A stretch of 12,645 nt of DNA from an uncultured Phycisphaerales bacterium (lineage in GTDB: Bacteria > Planctomycetota > Phycisphaerae > Phycisphaerales > SM1A02), in contig CAMPIL010000065.1 of the NCBI GenBank assembly GCA_946886375.1, positions 1 through 12,645 on the forward strand, read 5' to 3'. Position numbers and translations under genes: made by a program. The notes beneath the pieces are model-generated. The model was not told where the DNA came from and did not search any database. It worked only from the letters and a program-made list of their open reading frames with translations. This document shows positions 6,564 to 12,645 of the stretch, one piece after another (within the stretch, counting starts at the first letter, position 1; each line of letters opens with the position of its first letter).

Positions 6564-7235
6564 GTGAGCGGCTGGTGGGTTCACGATGTGTACCAGCAGT
6601 CCGGCGGCCCCATCATTTTGGTGAGTTGGATCTTCTGGGTCATCTTCTCGATCACCCTGCATGAGTTGGCTCACGGATGGGCGGCGATTTGGCAGGGCGA
6701 TGACACGCCCGTTCGCCACGGCCGCATGACGATGAACCCGCTAGTTCACATGGGATGGCCGTCACTCATCATGTTCGCGCTCATCGGAATCGCGTGGGGA
6801 ATGATGCCGGTCAATCCCAACCGCTTTCGCTGGCGACGCTGGGGTGATGTTTTTGTGTCAGGCGCGGGACCGGCGATGAATATTCTGTTGGCGGTCATCG
6901 CGCTGACCTCCGCCGCGTTGTGGCAACATTACGGCCCCGATGCCGAGCCGCTGCAAGAAAATGTCACCAACTTTCTGTTCATGGGCGGCTGGTTGAATCT
7001 CCTGATGGCTGCGTTCAACCTGCTGCCGATCCCACCGCTGGACGGGTCCAGCATTCTGATGGGTTTGTCGCGGCGGTTTTATCGCTTGTACCAGCACCCG
7101 CAGGCGCAGATGGTCGGCATGTTCGTCCTGCTGGCCATTTTCCTGAGCGGAATCGGCGGATTGTTCTTCGGCAAGTTCATCCAGATCAGCCATGCCTATG
7201 TGCAAATGCTGGTTTCCCTGCTGCCGGCGGCCTGA
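6564..7235 (+). CDS. M50 family membrane zinc metalloprotease (site-2-protease type)
   Basis: A 223-residue integral membrane protein, short for the family and without PDZ or CBS domains. The zinc-binding motif HELAH lies at 33-37 in the first membrane segment (VIFSITLHELAHGWAA), and the third zinc ligand motif NLLPIPPLDG at 152-161, with D160 as the likely ligand. Four to five further hydrophobic stretches are present. GDxxVSGAGPAMN at 94-106 is also typical of the group. These enzymes cut transmembrane segments of other proteins, often anti-sigma factors or membrane regulators; the substrate here is unknown. The start is GTG, with GAGGT nine bases upstream; no in-frame ATG fits. The 149-base spacer before it contains the inverted repeat and one copy of an 18-bp repeat. 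Confidence 0.85.
   Translation: MSGWWVHDVYQQSGGPIILVSWIFWVIFSITLHELAHGWAAIWQGDDTPVRHGRMTMNPLVHMGWPSLIMFALIGIAWGMMPVNPNRFRWRRWGDVFVSGAGPAMNILLAVIALTSAALWQHYGPDAEPLQENVTNFLFMGGWLNLLMAAFNLLPIPPLDGSSILMGLSRRFYRLYQHPQAQMVGMFVLLAIFLSGIGGLFFGKFIQISHAYVQMLVSLLPAA
6711..6728 (+). repeat. 18-bp direct repeat, copy 2
   Basis: Exact second copy of the element at 6423-6440, here encoding part of PVRHGRM in the M50 protease. Confidence 0.6.
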
Positions 7236-7253
7236 ACAAGGCTTAGCAGCCAC

Positions 7254-7281
7254 TTGATCGCCGGGGAGAATCTGATATCCT
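7254..7281 (+). promoter_or_regulatory. Probable sigma-70 promoter of the rpsP operon
   Basis: TTGATC (7254-7259) and TATCCT (7276-7281) are separated by 16 bases. Each matches four of six bases of the consensus hexamers (TTGACA, TATAAT). It lies 18 bases after the protease stop and about 180 bases before rpsP, where a promoter is expected. Confidence 0.45.
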
Positions 7282-7465
7282 GAGTGGTTCGCATCCGCTC
7301 GCTGTAGCGGCGTCGCACGGAGCCCCCCGGAAGGGTTCATTCTGACAAGTTGCCGAAGTCATCGGCACGTTCAGGATTACTTCCTGCTCCCCACAACGTC
7401 GCCGGCCTGTCGCGATCATCGGGATCACGTCAGGACCGAAGCAGGCGCCTGGAAGGAGTTCGTTG
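7282..7465 (+). promoter_or_regulatory. Structured 5' leader of the rpsP-trmD-rplS operon
   Basis: About 180 bases without a gene, probably transcribed. Two hairpins are evident: CCGCT/AGCGG (7295-7310, six-base loop) and TGCCGA/TCGGCA (7351-7367, loop AGTCA); a C-run and G-run around 7323-7334 could form a third. Ribosomal-protein leaders are often autoregulatory, but no described leader family was recognised here. The leader ends with the strong site GGAAGGAG, seven bases before the rpsP ATG. Confidence 0.35.
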
Positions 7466-7750
7466 ATGGTTGTTTTGCGTTTGAAGCGGATGGGTCGCAG
7501 GCACCGGCCGTTTTATCGGCTGAATGCGATCGACCAGCGATCCCCGCGCGATGGCCGCGTGATCGAAGAACTGGGTTGGTACGATCCGATCGCCGCCGAG
7601 GACAAGCAGTTGAACCTGAAATCCGACCGGATCGATTACTGGCTGGGTGTCGGAGCGCAGCCAAGCGATACGGTCAAGGGCCTGCTTCGCCGCGCGAAAA
7701 TTGATCCGACGCCGGGAAAGAAAGTCGCGCCCGCCGCGAGCGCCGCGTAA
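7466..7750 (+). CDS. rpsP: 30S ribosomal protein S16
   Basis: A 94-residue protein of normal length. The N-terminus MVVLRLKRMGRRHRPFYRLNAIDQRSPRDGR is the S16 signature, followed by IEELGWYDP, then DRIDYWLGVGAQPSDTVKGLLRRA. S16 binds 16S rRNA in the body of the 30S subunit. The ATG at 7466 is preferred over the in-frame TTG at 7463 because GGAAGGAG is well spaced and S16 begins here. The last residues (KKVAPAASAA) are a low-complexity tail. It is the first gene of the operon; trmD starts 12 bases after its stop, with no rimM between. Confidence 0.97.
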   Translation: MVVLRLKRMGRRHRPFYRLNAIDQRSPRDGRVIEELGWYDPIAAEDKQLNLKSDRIDYWLGVGAQPSDTVKGLLRRAKIDPTPGKKVAPAASAA

Positions 7751-7762
7751 GCGGTCCTCGTC

Positions 7763-8482
7763 ATGCGCATCGACGTTCTTACCCTGTTCCCGGAGATGTT
7801 TCCATGCGTGGTGAACGCAAGCATCCTGGGACGTGCGGCTCAAGCGGGTCTGGTGGAAATTCACCTGCACAACATCCGCGACTGGGCCGACAACAAGCAC
7901 GCCAAGGTCGATGATCGACCGTTTGGCGGCGGACCAGGGATGGTCATGATGTGTCAGCCGCTCTATGACGCTGTCATGGCGGTTGAAGGAAAGGACAATC
8001 GTCCAGCCACTCGAATCCTGCTCAGTCCACAAGGGCAACCTCTGGACCAACGCAGGGTCGAGGAACTGGCTTCAAACCCCCGGAGTACCCGGCTGCTCCT
8101 GATCGCCGGGCATTACGAAGGAGTTGACCAGCGCGTCATTGACGAACTGCAACCCCTTGAACTGAGCATCGGGGATTTTGTGCTCAGCGGTGGCGAGATT
8201 CCCGCGATGGCGTTGATCGATGCGATCGTTCGACTCATCCCGGGCGTGCTCGGCCACGAAGACTCGGCGGCGCAGGATTCCTTCGCCGCACGAGGGCCGC
8301 AAGGACAGCGGTTGCTCGACTGTCCGCATTACACCCGCCCGCGAGAATGGCGCGGCCGGGAAGTTCCCGAAGTGCTGCTCTCCGGCGACCACCAGGCCGT
8401 CGAAGAGTGGCGAATGAAAGAGATGTTGGAACGGACGAAATCGAAACGTCCGGACTTGATCGACGAAGGGATTAGGGCTTAG
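7763..8482 (+). CDS. trmD: tRNA (guanine-N1-)-methyltransferase TrmD
   Basis: A 239-residue SPOUT-class enzyme that methylates G37 of tRNAs next to the anticodon, using SAM, to prevent frameshifting. Visible motifs: MRIDVLTLFPEMF at the N-terminus; DRPFGGGPGMVM at 51-62; AGHYEGVDQR at 115-124 and SIGDFVLSGGE at 135-145, forming the trefoil-knot SAM site; GHEDSAAQDSF at 164-174; and DCPHYTRPREWRGREVPEVLLSGDH at 186-210. The family core ends about at SKRPDL; the last codons (EGIRA) lie in a heptad tandem repeat that continues past the stop. No strong ribosome binding site precedes the ATG, which sits 12 bases after rpsP, so coupling with rpsP translation is likely. Confidence 0.97.
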   Translation: MRIDVLTLFPEMFPCVVNASILGRAAQAGLVEIHLHNIRDWADNKHAKVDDRPFGGGPGMVMMCQPLYDAVMAVEGKDNRPATRILLSPQGQPLDQRRVEELASNPRSTRLLLIAGHYEGVDQRVIDELQPLELSIGDFVLSGGEIPAMALIDAIVRLIPGVLGHEDSAAQDSFAARGPQGQRLLDCPHYTRPREWRGREVPEVLLSGDHQAVEEWRMKEMLERTKSKRPDLIDEGIRA

Positions 8483-8497
8483 GAATTAGGGTTTAGA
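8470..8497 (+). repeat. Degenerate heptad tandem repeat, TTAGG type
   Basis: Four consecutive seven-base units: GATTAGG, GCTTAGG, AATTAGG, GTTTAGA. The consensus is NNTTAGG. The array begins in the last codons of trmD and supplies its TAG stop (8480-8482). Confidence 0.7.
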
Positions 8498-8518
8498 ACA
8501 CCCGATCCCGATCGAAAA

Positions 8519-8560
8519 GAAACTCGAACCCCTGAACTGTGACCCTCAACACCTGACCTC
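8519..8560 (+). repeat. Degenerate heptad tandem repeat, GAACCC type
   Basis: Six consecutive seven-base units: GAAACTC, GAACCCC, TGAACTG, TGACCCT, CAACACC, TGACCTC. They share an AAC/GAC-C-rich core that shifts slightly in phase. The array runs to three bases before the rplS ATG and occupies the place of a Shine-Dalgarno sequence. Confidence 0.55.
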
Positions 8561-8562
8561 CC

Positions 8563-8976
8563 ATGAACCAGCAGCAGACCATCGAAGCCGTCAACGCCAA
8601 GCAACTCAAATCCGCCGCCGAGACTCCGGATTTCACCATCGGCGACACGCTGAACGTCCACGTGCGCATCGTGGAAGGCGACAAGGAGCGCATTCAGGTG
8701 TACCAGGGCGTGTTGATCGCGCAAAAAGGCCGCGGCATCAACAAGACCATCACCGTTCGCCGCATCGTCGCCAACGAAGGCGTCGAGCGTATTTTCCCGG
8801 TGCATTCGCCCCGCATCGCGCAGATTGAAGTGGTCCGCCGCTCCGATGCGCGCCGCAGCAAGTTGTACTACCTGCGCAACCGGGTGGGCAAGAGCCGCCG
8901 CCTGCGCGATCAGCGCCGCGGCTTGAAGCACATCGAAGATACCCCCGCCGCCGGCGAGCAGACCGCGGCAGAGTGA
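8563..8976 (+). CDS. rplS: 50S ribosomal protein L19
   Basis: A 137-residue protein; L19 lies at the 30S-50S interface. Family features: DFTIGDTLNVHVRIVEGDKERIQVYQGVLIAQKGRGI at about 23-59, TVRRIVANEGVERIFPVHSPRIAQIEV at about 64-90, and SKLYYLRNRVGK at about 99-110. The C-terminus is extended by about 25 residues (RRLRDQRRGLKHIEDTPAAGEQTAAE), a mild addition compared with typical L19 of about 115 residues. The ATG has no Shine-Dalgarno sequence: the 80-base gap after trmD is filled mainly by heptad repeats. It ends 7 bases before the convergent TMTC-like gene. Confidence 0.97.
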   Translation: MNQQQTIEAVNAKQLKSAAETPDFTIGDTLNVHVRIVEGDKERIQVYQGVLIAQKGRGINKTITVRRIVANEGVERIFPVHSPRIAQIEVVRRSDARRSKLYYLRNRVGKSRRLRDQRRGLKHIEDTPAAGEQTAAE

Positions 8977-8978
8977 TC

Positions 8979-8992
8979 GCGAATCACTTCGC
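8979..8992. terminator. Small hairpin at a convergent gene junction
   Basis: GCGAA and TTCGC form a five-pair stem with loop TCAC, located between the converging 3' ends of rplS and the TMTC-like gene. The stop codon of the latter (8984-8986) lies in the loop. It is short and lacks T-runs, so terminator function is doubtful. Confidence 0.2.
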
Positions 8993-10843
8993 AGGTGATC
9001 CGTCTTGCTGCCCGTTCAAAGCCAGGTCCAGGCACTGCCTGGCGAAGGCGTAATCGGGCTTCAATTCCAGCGCGCTGCGAAAGTGCCCCACCGCCTCCGT
9101 CATGCGATCCTGCGCCGCCAGCGCGACGCCGAGATGTGCGTGCGCCTCGGCTCGATTCGGCTGCAGTCTCAACGCTGCCTCAAACTGCTCAATCGCCGGA
9201 CCGAACTCAAGTTTTGCAGAGTGCGCCCGCGCCAGGTTGTAGCGGTACTCGCTATTGTGTGGATCACGTTCCACCGCGTCGCGGCCATGCTCCACCGCGT
9301 TGTCGAACTGCCCCGCCTCCAGACACGCCACCGCAAGATTGTTTCGCGTGCGGGCTGCACGCGGCTGCAGCGAGACGGCTCGCTCAAACTGCTCAATGGC
9401 CTCTTTCGTGCGTCCCAATGACAGCAGCACGCTGCCGAGATTCTCATGCGCCACGCCGTAGGTGGGCTTGATGCGAATGGCCTCGCGGTAACTGGCGAAG
9501 GCGAGGTCTGTTTCGCCGCGTCTGGAACGAGCAAAACCAAGGACCGTGTGCGCGATGAAATTGTCAGCGGTGGCCGCGATCGCGTGATTCATCAACGACT
9601 CCGTGTTCCTCCAATGGCCGATTTGCTTCCATGTGAGAGCACACAGCAACACCAGCGCCGCTGCCGTTGCAGCGAGCGTGAGTTTCGCTCGCGCATCTGC
9701 GGCTGAGAGCGCCACGCGAGGCAGGCTCCACGCGGCCATCACAGCCAATCCAATCAGCGGCACATAGGTGTACCGGTCCGCCATCGATTGGTGTCCGACC
9801 TGCACCAGCCCGATCACCGGCACCAAAGTGCCCAAGAACCACAGCCACCCGACGATCAAATGCGGCTGCGTGCGGCGTCGCATGAACGCCATCGCGCTCA
9901 GTGCGATCAGAATCGCCGCCGCCCCCACCACTGCGATCGCAGGCCAACTCCCCGGATGCGGATACATCACCGCCAGATCCACCGGCCAGATCGTTTTACC
10001 GATGTATGCCGCGTACGCAACTAGCGCGTTGGCGATGCGCTGCGGCAGACTGATCGCCTCGGTCGGCAGCACCGCGCCTGCGGTCTTCTGCGCGATCACG
10101 GTGATCACGCTGGAGCCAATCGACATCACCAGCAGCGGCAGTTTCTCAGTGAGCAGCTTGAACACCGAGGCACGCTGCAATCTCCCCAGCGGCCAGTAAT
10201 CCAAAAGCAGCAGAACACATGGCAAGGTCACCAGCATGGGCTTGCTCATCAGGCTCAGACCAAACAAGACCACGATCAGGAGGTATCTCGCCAGCGATGG
10301 CCTTTGCACGTAACCCACATAGCCCATGATCGCCAGCAGACCGAACATCGTGCTGAGCACGTCCTTGCGCTCAGCGATCCAGGCCACCGATTCCACGTGC
10401 AATGGATGCACCGCAAACAGGCCCGCCACCAGCGCGCTGCGCCAGGGAGCCTTGGTCAACGCCTGCAGAACTCCAAACACCAACAGCGTATTGAGAAGGT
10501 GAATCAACACGTTCACCAGGTGATGGCCACCAGCCCACTGCCTTCCATCGCCCTGGACAAACAGGCTGCAGTCCACCATGTGAGATAGCCACGTGATTGG
10601 GTGCCAGTTGGAAACTGCCGTGGTCGTGAAGGCCCAGATTGCGTTGTCCCACGTCAGGCCAAGCAGCACGCGTGGGTTGGCGAAAACGTATTCGTTGTCG
10701 TCATACCAGACGAAGTCGCACGTCAATGATCGCGCATACACCGCCGCGGTAACGACGACCAGCAGTGCGCACAAGAAAACCACCGTTTGGCGCCCGCTTC
10801 CTGCGGGAGCGGCCGCGCTGGCCTTGTGCACCGGGCGCTTCAT
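8984..10843 (-). CDS. TMTC-like GT-C membrane glycosyltransferase with C-terminal TPR repeats (paralog A)
   Basis: A 619-residue protein. Residues 20-400 form a multispanning membrane domain resembling the TMTC/PMT-type GT-C fold: a first-loop acidic motif WYDDNEYV at about 46-53, NWHPITWLSHMVDC near 79-91, HPLHVESVAWIAERKD near 145-160, and SKPMLVTLPCVLLLLDYWPLGR near 199-220, which matches the DUF1736-type region of TMTC proteins. Residues 425-605 hold about five TPR units (for example VAHENLGSVLLSLGRTKEAIEQFERAV). TMTC proteins of animals O-mannosylate proteins; bacterial relatives are largely uncharacterised, so glycosyl transfer from a polyprenyl donor is an inference. The start overlaps the stop of the paralogous upstream gene (ATGA on the minus strand). 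Its membrane-domain DNA is about 97% identical to the paralog in one block. Confidence 0.8.
   Translation of the reverse strand: MKRPVHKASAAAPAGSGRQTVVFLCALLVVVTAAVYARSLTCDFVWYDDNEYVFANPRVLLGLTWDNAIWAFTTTAVSNWHPITWLSHMVDCSLFVQGDGRQWAGGHHLVNVLIHLLNTLLVFGVLQALTKAPWRSALVAGLFAVHPLHVESVAWIAERKDVLSTMFGLLAIMGYVGYVQRPSLARYLLIVVLFGLSLMSKPMLVTLPCVLLLLDYWPLGRLQRASVFKLLTEKLPLLVMSIGSSVITVIAQKTAGAVLPTEAISLPQRIANALVAYAAYIGKTIWPVDLAVMYPHPGSWPAIAVVGAAAILIALSAMAFMRRRTQPHLIVGWLWFLGTLVPVIGLVQVGHQSMADRYTYVPLIGLAVMAAWSLPRVALSAADARAKLTLAATAAALVLLCALTWKQIGHWRNTESLMNHAIAATADNFIAHTVLGFARSRRGETDLAFASYREAIRIKPTYGVAHENLGSVLLSLGRTKEAIEQFERAVSLQPRAARTRNNLAVACLEAGQFDNAVEHGRDAVERDPHNSEYRYNLARAHSAKLEFGPAIEQFEAALRLQPNRAEAHAHLGVALAAQDRMTEAVGHFRSALELKPDYAFARQCLDLALNGQQDGSPAK
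10081..10612 (-). repeat. Block homologous to 12039-12636 (intragenic duplication, copy A)
   Basis: From 10201 to 10612, 12 differences were counted by eye against 12225-12636, about 97% identity. A further block, 10081-10126, is identical to 12039-12084 over 46 bases and similar for another 20. Between these, 10148-10181 is unlike the partner, which carries extra bases. Encoded proteins differ at only two positions across the 97% block. Confidence 0.85.
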
Positions 10844-12645
10844 TTGGGCTCACCCATGATTCGCCGCTGTTCCTGGCGAATCATGTCCAGTCCCTGCCGG
10901 GCCAGTTCGTGCTTGGGATTCTGGCGCAGCACGAGTTCAAGTTGCTCGGCTGCTTCGCGCAGCCGATTCTGCGAAGCCAGCGCGAACCCCAGCCGCGTGC
11001 GCACTTCAATCATGTCGGGGCGGCTCTTGAGCGCCAGCGTGTCGTGGGTGATCGAGGCGGCCAGGTTCTTGCGTTGAAATTCGATCGCGGCAATGCTGGC
11101 GTGAGCCTCGGCAAGATCAGGCCGAATCGCCAGCGCGGCCTGGTATTGCGCAATTGCCTGGTCCGGGTTGCCCTTCGCTGCGTACGTGTTGCCGAGATTC
11201 ACCAGCGCTTCGACATTTGCGGGGGTGTATTGCAGCGCGTTGCGGAACTGGGTGATGGCCTCATCAATGCGATTCTGCCGGAAAAACGCGACGCCCAGGT
11301 TGCTCAGCGTGACGCCGTCGCCCGGCCTGAAACTCAGCGACTTCTTGAAGTGCTCTTCGGCCTTGCTCCACTGCGCGGTGTCGAGCATGAGCAGGCCCAT
11401 GTTACTGTGGGCGTCTGGATAGTTGGGATGCAACTCCAGCGAAGCGCCAAGCTGCCGCTGAGCGCCGTCGCGATCGCCTTTCTGCCGCAGCACGCCCCCA
11501 AGCAGGTTGTGGGCTACATAGTTGCGATCCGTCACGGCTACTGCGTGTGAGAAAAGCGTGACGCTGTCTTTCCATCGACCAACTTGCAGAGCAGTTTGGG
11601 CCATCAGCGCAGCGATCGCAAGAATCGCCGCCGCGGTCACGGCGCGCACGCCAGCGACGCTCATGCGCGCCGGATCGGGAATGCTCCAGGCGATCATCAC
11701 CAGCAAGCCGATCATTGGAACGTACATGTAGCGATCAGCCATGGATTGCGAACCGACCTGCACCAGGCCGATCACCGGCACCAGCGTGCCGAGGAACCAC
11801 AACCAACCCATCAACAGGTGCGGCCGCTTGCGGCGAAGCACCCACACCATGACGGTGACCACAATCAACACCGCTGCTGATCCTGCGACAACCAGCGCGG
11901 GCCACGTGCCCGGGTGCGAATAGATGATCGCAAGATTCGTCGGCCAGATCGTTTTCCCCAGATAGGTCGCATACGCCACGGCCGCATTGGCGATGCGCTG
12001 CGGAACCGGAAGTTGCTCCAACGCGAAGACCGACCCGCCGGTCTTCTGCGCGATCACGGTGATCACGCTGGAGCCAATCGACATTGCAAGCAGCGGCAGT
12101 TTCTCCAGCACGATCTGCGACAAACTTGGATGAGTAAGGGTCGTTGACTTGGACTTGGACTTGGATTTGTCGCTGGAAGTTGATCCTGATCGATCAAACC
12201 TCAACCTCCCCAGCGGCCAGTAATCCAGAAGCAGCAGAACACATGGCAAGGTCACCAGCATGGGCTTGCTCATCAGGCTCAGACCAAACAAGACCACGAT
12301 CAGGAGGTATCTCGCCAGCGATGGCCTTTGCACGTAACCCACATAGCCCATGATCGCCAGCAGACCGAACATCGTGCTGAGCACGTCCTTGCGCTCGGCG
12401 ATCCAGGCCACCGATTCCACGTGCAATGGATGCACTGCAAACAGACCCGCCACCAGCGCACTGCGCCAGGGAGCCTTGGTCAACACCTGCAGAACTCCAA
12501 ACACCAACAGCGTGTTGAGAAGGTGAATCAACACGTTCACCAGGTGATGGCCGCCGGCCCACTGCCTTCCATCGCTCTGAACAAACAGGCTGCAGTCCAC
12601 CATGTGAGACAGCCACGTGATTGGGTGCCAGTTGGAGGCCTTGGT
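10840..12645 (-). CDS. TMTC-like GT-C membrane glycosyltransferase with C-terminal TPR repeats (paralog B, 5' end outside window)
   Basis: At least 601 residues; the frame stays open to the window edge, where it reads TKASNWHPITWLSHMVD, aligning with about residue 75 of paralog A, so the start lies beyond 12645. The membrane half repeats the motifs HPLHVESVAWIAERKD and SKPMLVTLPCVLLLLDYWPLGRL. After GRL there is a polar insert (DRSGSTSSDKSKSKSKSTT) that paralog A lacks, encoded partly by a hexanucleotide repeat. The C-terminal half has six or seven TPR units (for example VEALVNLGNTYAAKGNPDQAIAQYQAAL), more regular than those of paralog A and clearly different in sequence. It is transcribed first, and its TGA overlaps the ATG of paralog A. 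Function is inferred as for paralog A: membrane glycosyl transfer, with the TPR part perhaps recognising protein partners. Confidence 0.8.
   Translation of the reverse strand, partial: TKASNWHPITWLSHMVDCSLFVQSDGRQWAGGHHLVNVLIHLLNTLLVFGVLQVLTKAPWRSALVAGLFAVHPLHVESVAWIAERKDVLSTMFGLLAIMGYVGYVQRPSLARYLLIVVLFGLSLMSKPMLVTLPCVLLLLDYWPLGRLRFDRSGSTSSDKSKSKSKSTTLTHPSLSQIVLEKLPLLAMSIGSSVITVIAQKTGGSVFALEQLPVPQRIANAAVAYATYLGKTIWPTNLAIIYSHPGTWPALVVAGSAAVLIVVTVMVWVLRRKRPHLLMGWLWFLGTLVPVIGLVQVGSQSMADRYMYVPMIGLLVMIAWSIPDPARMSVAGVRAVTAAAILAIAALMAQTALQVGRWKDSVTLFSHAVAVTDRNYVAHNLLGGVLRQKGDRDGAQRQLGASLELHPNYPDAHSNMGLLMLDTAQWSKAEEHFKKSLSFRPGDGVTLSNLGVAFFRQNRIDEAITQFRNALQYTPANVEALVNLGNTYAAKGNPDQAIAQYQAALAIRPDLAEAHASIAAIEFQRKNLAASITHDTLALKSRPDMIEVRTRLGFALASQNRLREAAEQLELVLRQNPKHELARQGLDMIRQEQRRIMGEPK
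12039..12636 (-). repeat. Block homologous to 10081-10612 (intragenic duplication, copy B)
   Basis: Partner of the block in paralog A. Its left boundary is sharp: to the left of 12039 similarity falls to that of diverged paralogs. On the right similarity ends near 12636, just before the window end, so that boundary is only partly visible. Confidence 0.85.
12146..12169 (-). repeat. Hexanucleotide tandem repeat in the paralog B coding sequence
   Basis: Four units of six bases on the plus strand: GACTTG three times, then GATTTG. On the coding strand they encode KSKSKSKS in a polar insert after the DUF1736-like segment. The insert is absent from paralog A. Confidence 0.8.

Noticed and set aside
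8470..8560. Telomere-like or CRISPR repeat
   Set aside because: The units are 7 bp, degenerate and without spacers; they resemble short intergenic tandem repeats, not telomeres of a linear replicon or a CRISPR array.
9005..9540. Plus- and minus-strand alternative frames within the TPR part of paralog A
   Set aside because: The regular TPR pattern of the main frame explains the sequence; the others are Arg/Ser/Pro-rich shadows.

Overview
The window (about 60% G+C) looks like chromosomal DNA of a planctomycete, most likely from the Phycisphaerae side of the phylum. This is inferred from gene content: a pseudopilin/'H-X9-DG'-like protein paired with an ECF sigma factor, a relic of a dockerin-like C-terminal tag (GDAVVNINDLL...), large TMTC-like membrane proteins with TPR tails, and several genes without a clear Shine-Dalgarno sequence. 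No tRNA, rRNA, CRISPR array or insertion sequence was recognised.

Layout. (1) 1-178: no complete gene; a 26-residue dockerin-like remnant lies at 55-135 on the minus strand. (2) 179-1761, minus strand: an ECF sigma factor followed, with an ATGA overlap, by a membrane protein that is probably its anti-sigma partner. (3) 1762-2241: a divergent intergenic region with a hairpin and a possible -10 box. (4) 2242-4321, plus strand: an HpnH-type radical SAM enzyme (adenosylhopane pathway) and a TPR protein. (5) 4505-6414, plus strand: a four-gene operon of small membrane-anchored proteins resembling the YqjD/YqjE/DUF3618 stress set, with two ATGA overlaps, bounded by hairpins. (6) 6564-7235: a minimal M50 (site-2-protease type) membrane metalloprotease with a GTG start. 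(7) 7254-8976: a ribosomal-protein/tRNA-modification operon, leader-rpsP-trmD-rplS, without the rimM gene that usually sits between rpsP and trmD; the trmD-rplS junction consists largely of degenerate 7-bp tandem repeats. (8) 8984-12645, minus strand: two tandem, overlapping TMTC-like GT-C/TPR genes, the upstream one cut by the window end. Their membrane-domain DNA is about 97% identical over roughly 410 bp while their TPR halves are clearly different, which suggests gene conversion or selective homogenisation.

How the parts fit. The sigma/anti-sigma pair, the YqjD-like membrane operon and the M50 protease all belong to types associated with envelope or stationary-phase stress, but nothing in the sequence proves that they work together. 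The rpsP-trmD-rplS block is housekeeping. The most unusual signals are the anti-sigma with a pseudopilin-like outer domain, the homogenised TMTC-like pair, the heptad repeats that supply the last codons of trmD, and the repeated membrane-anchor motif in three of the four stress-operon proteins.
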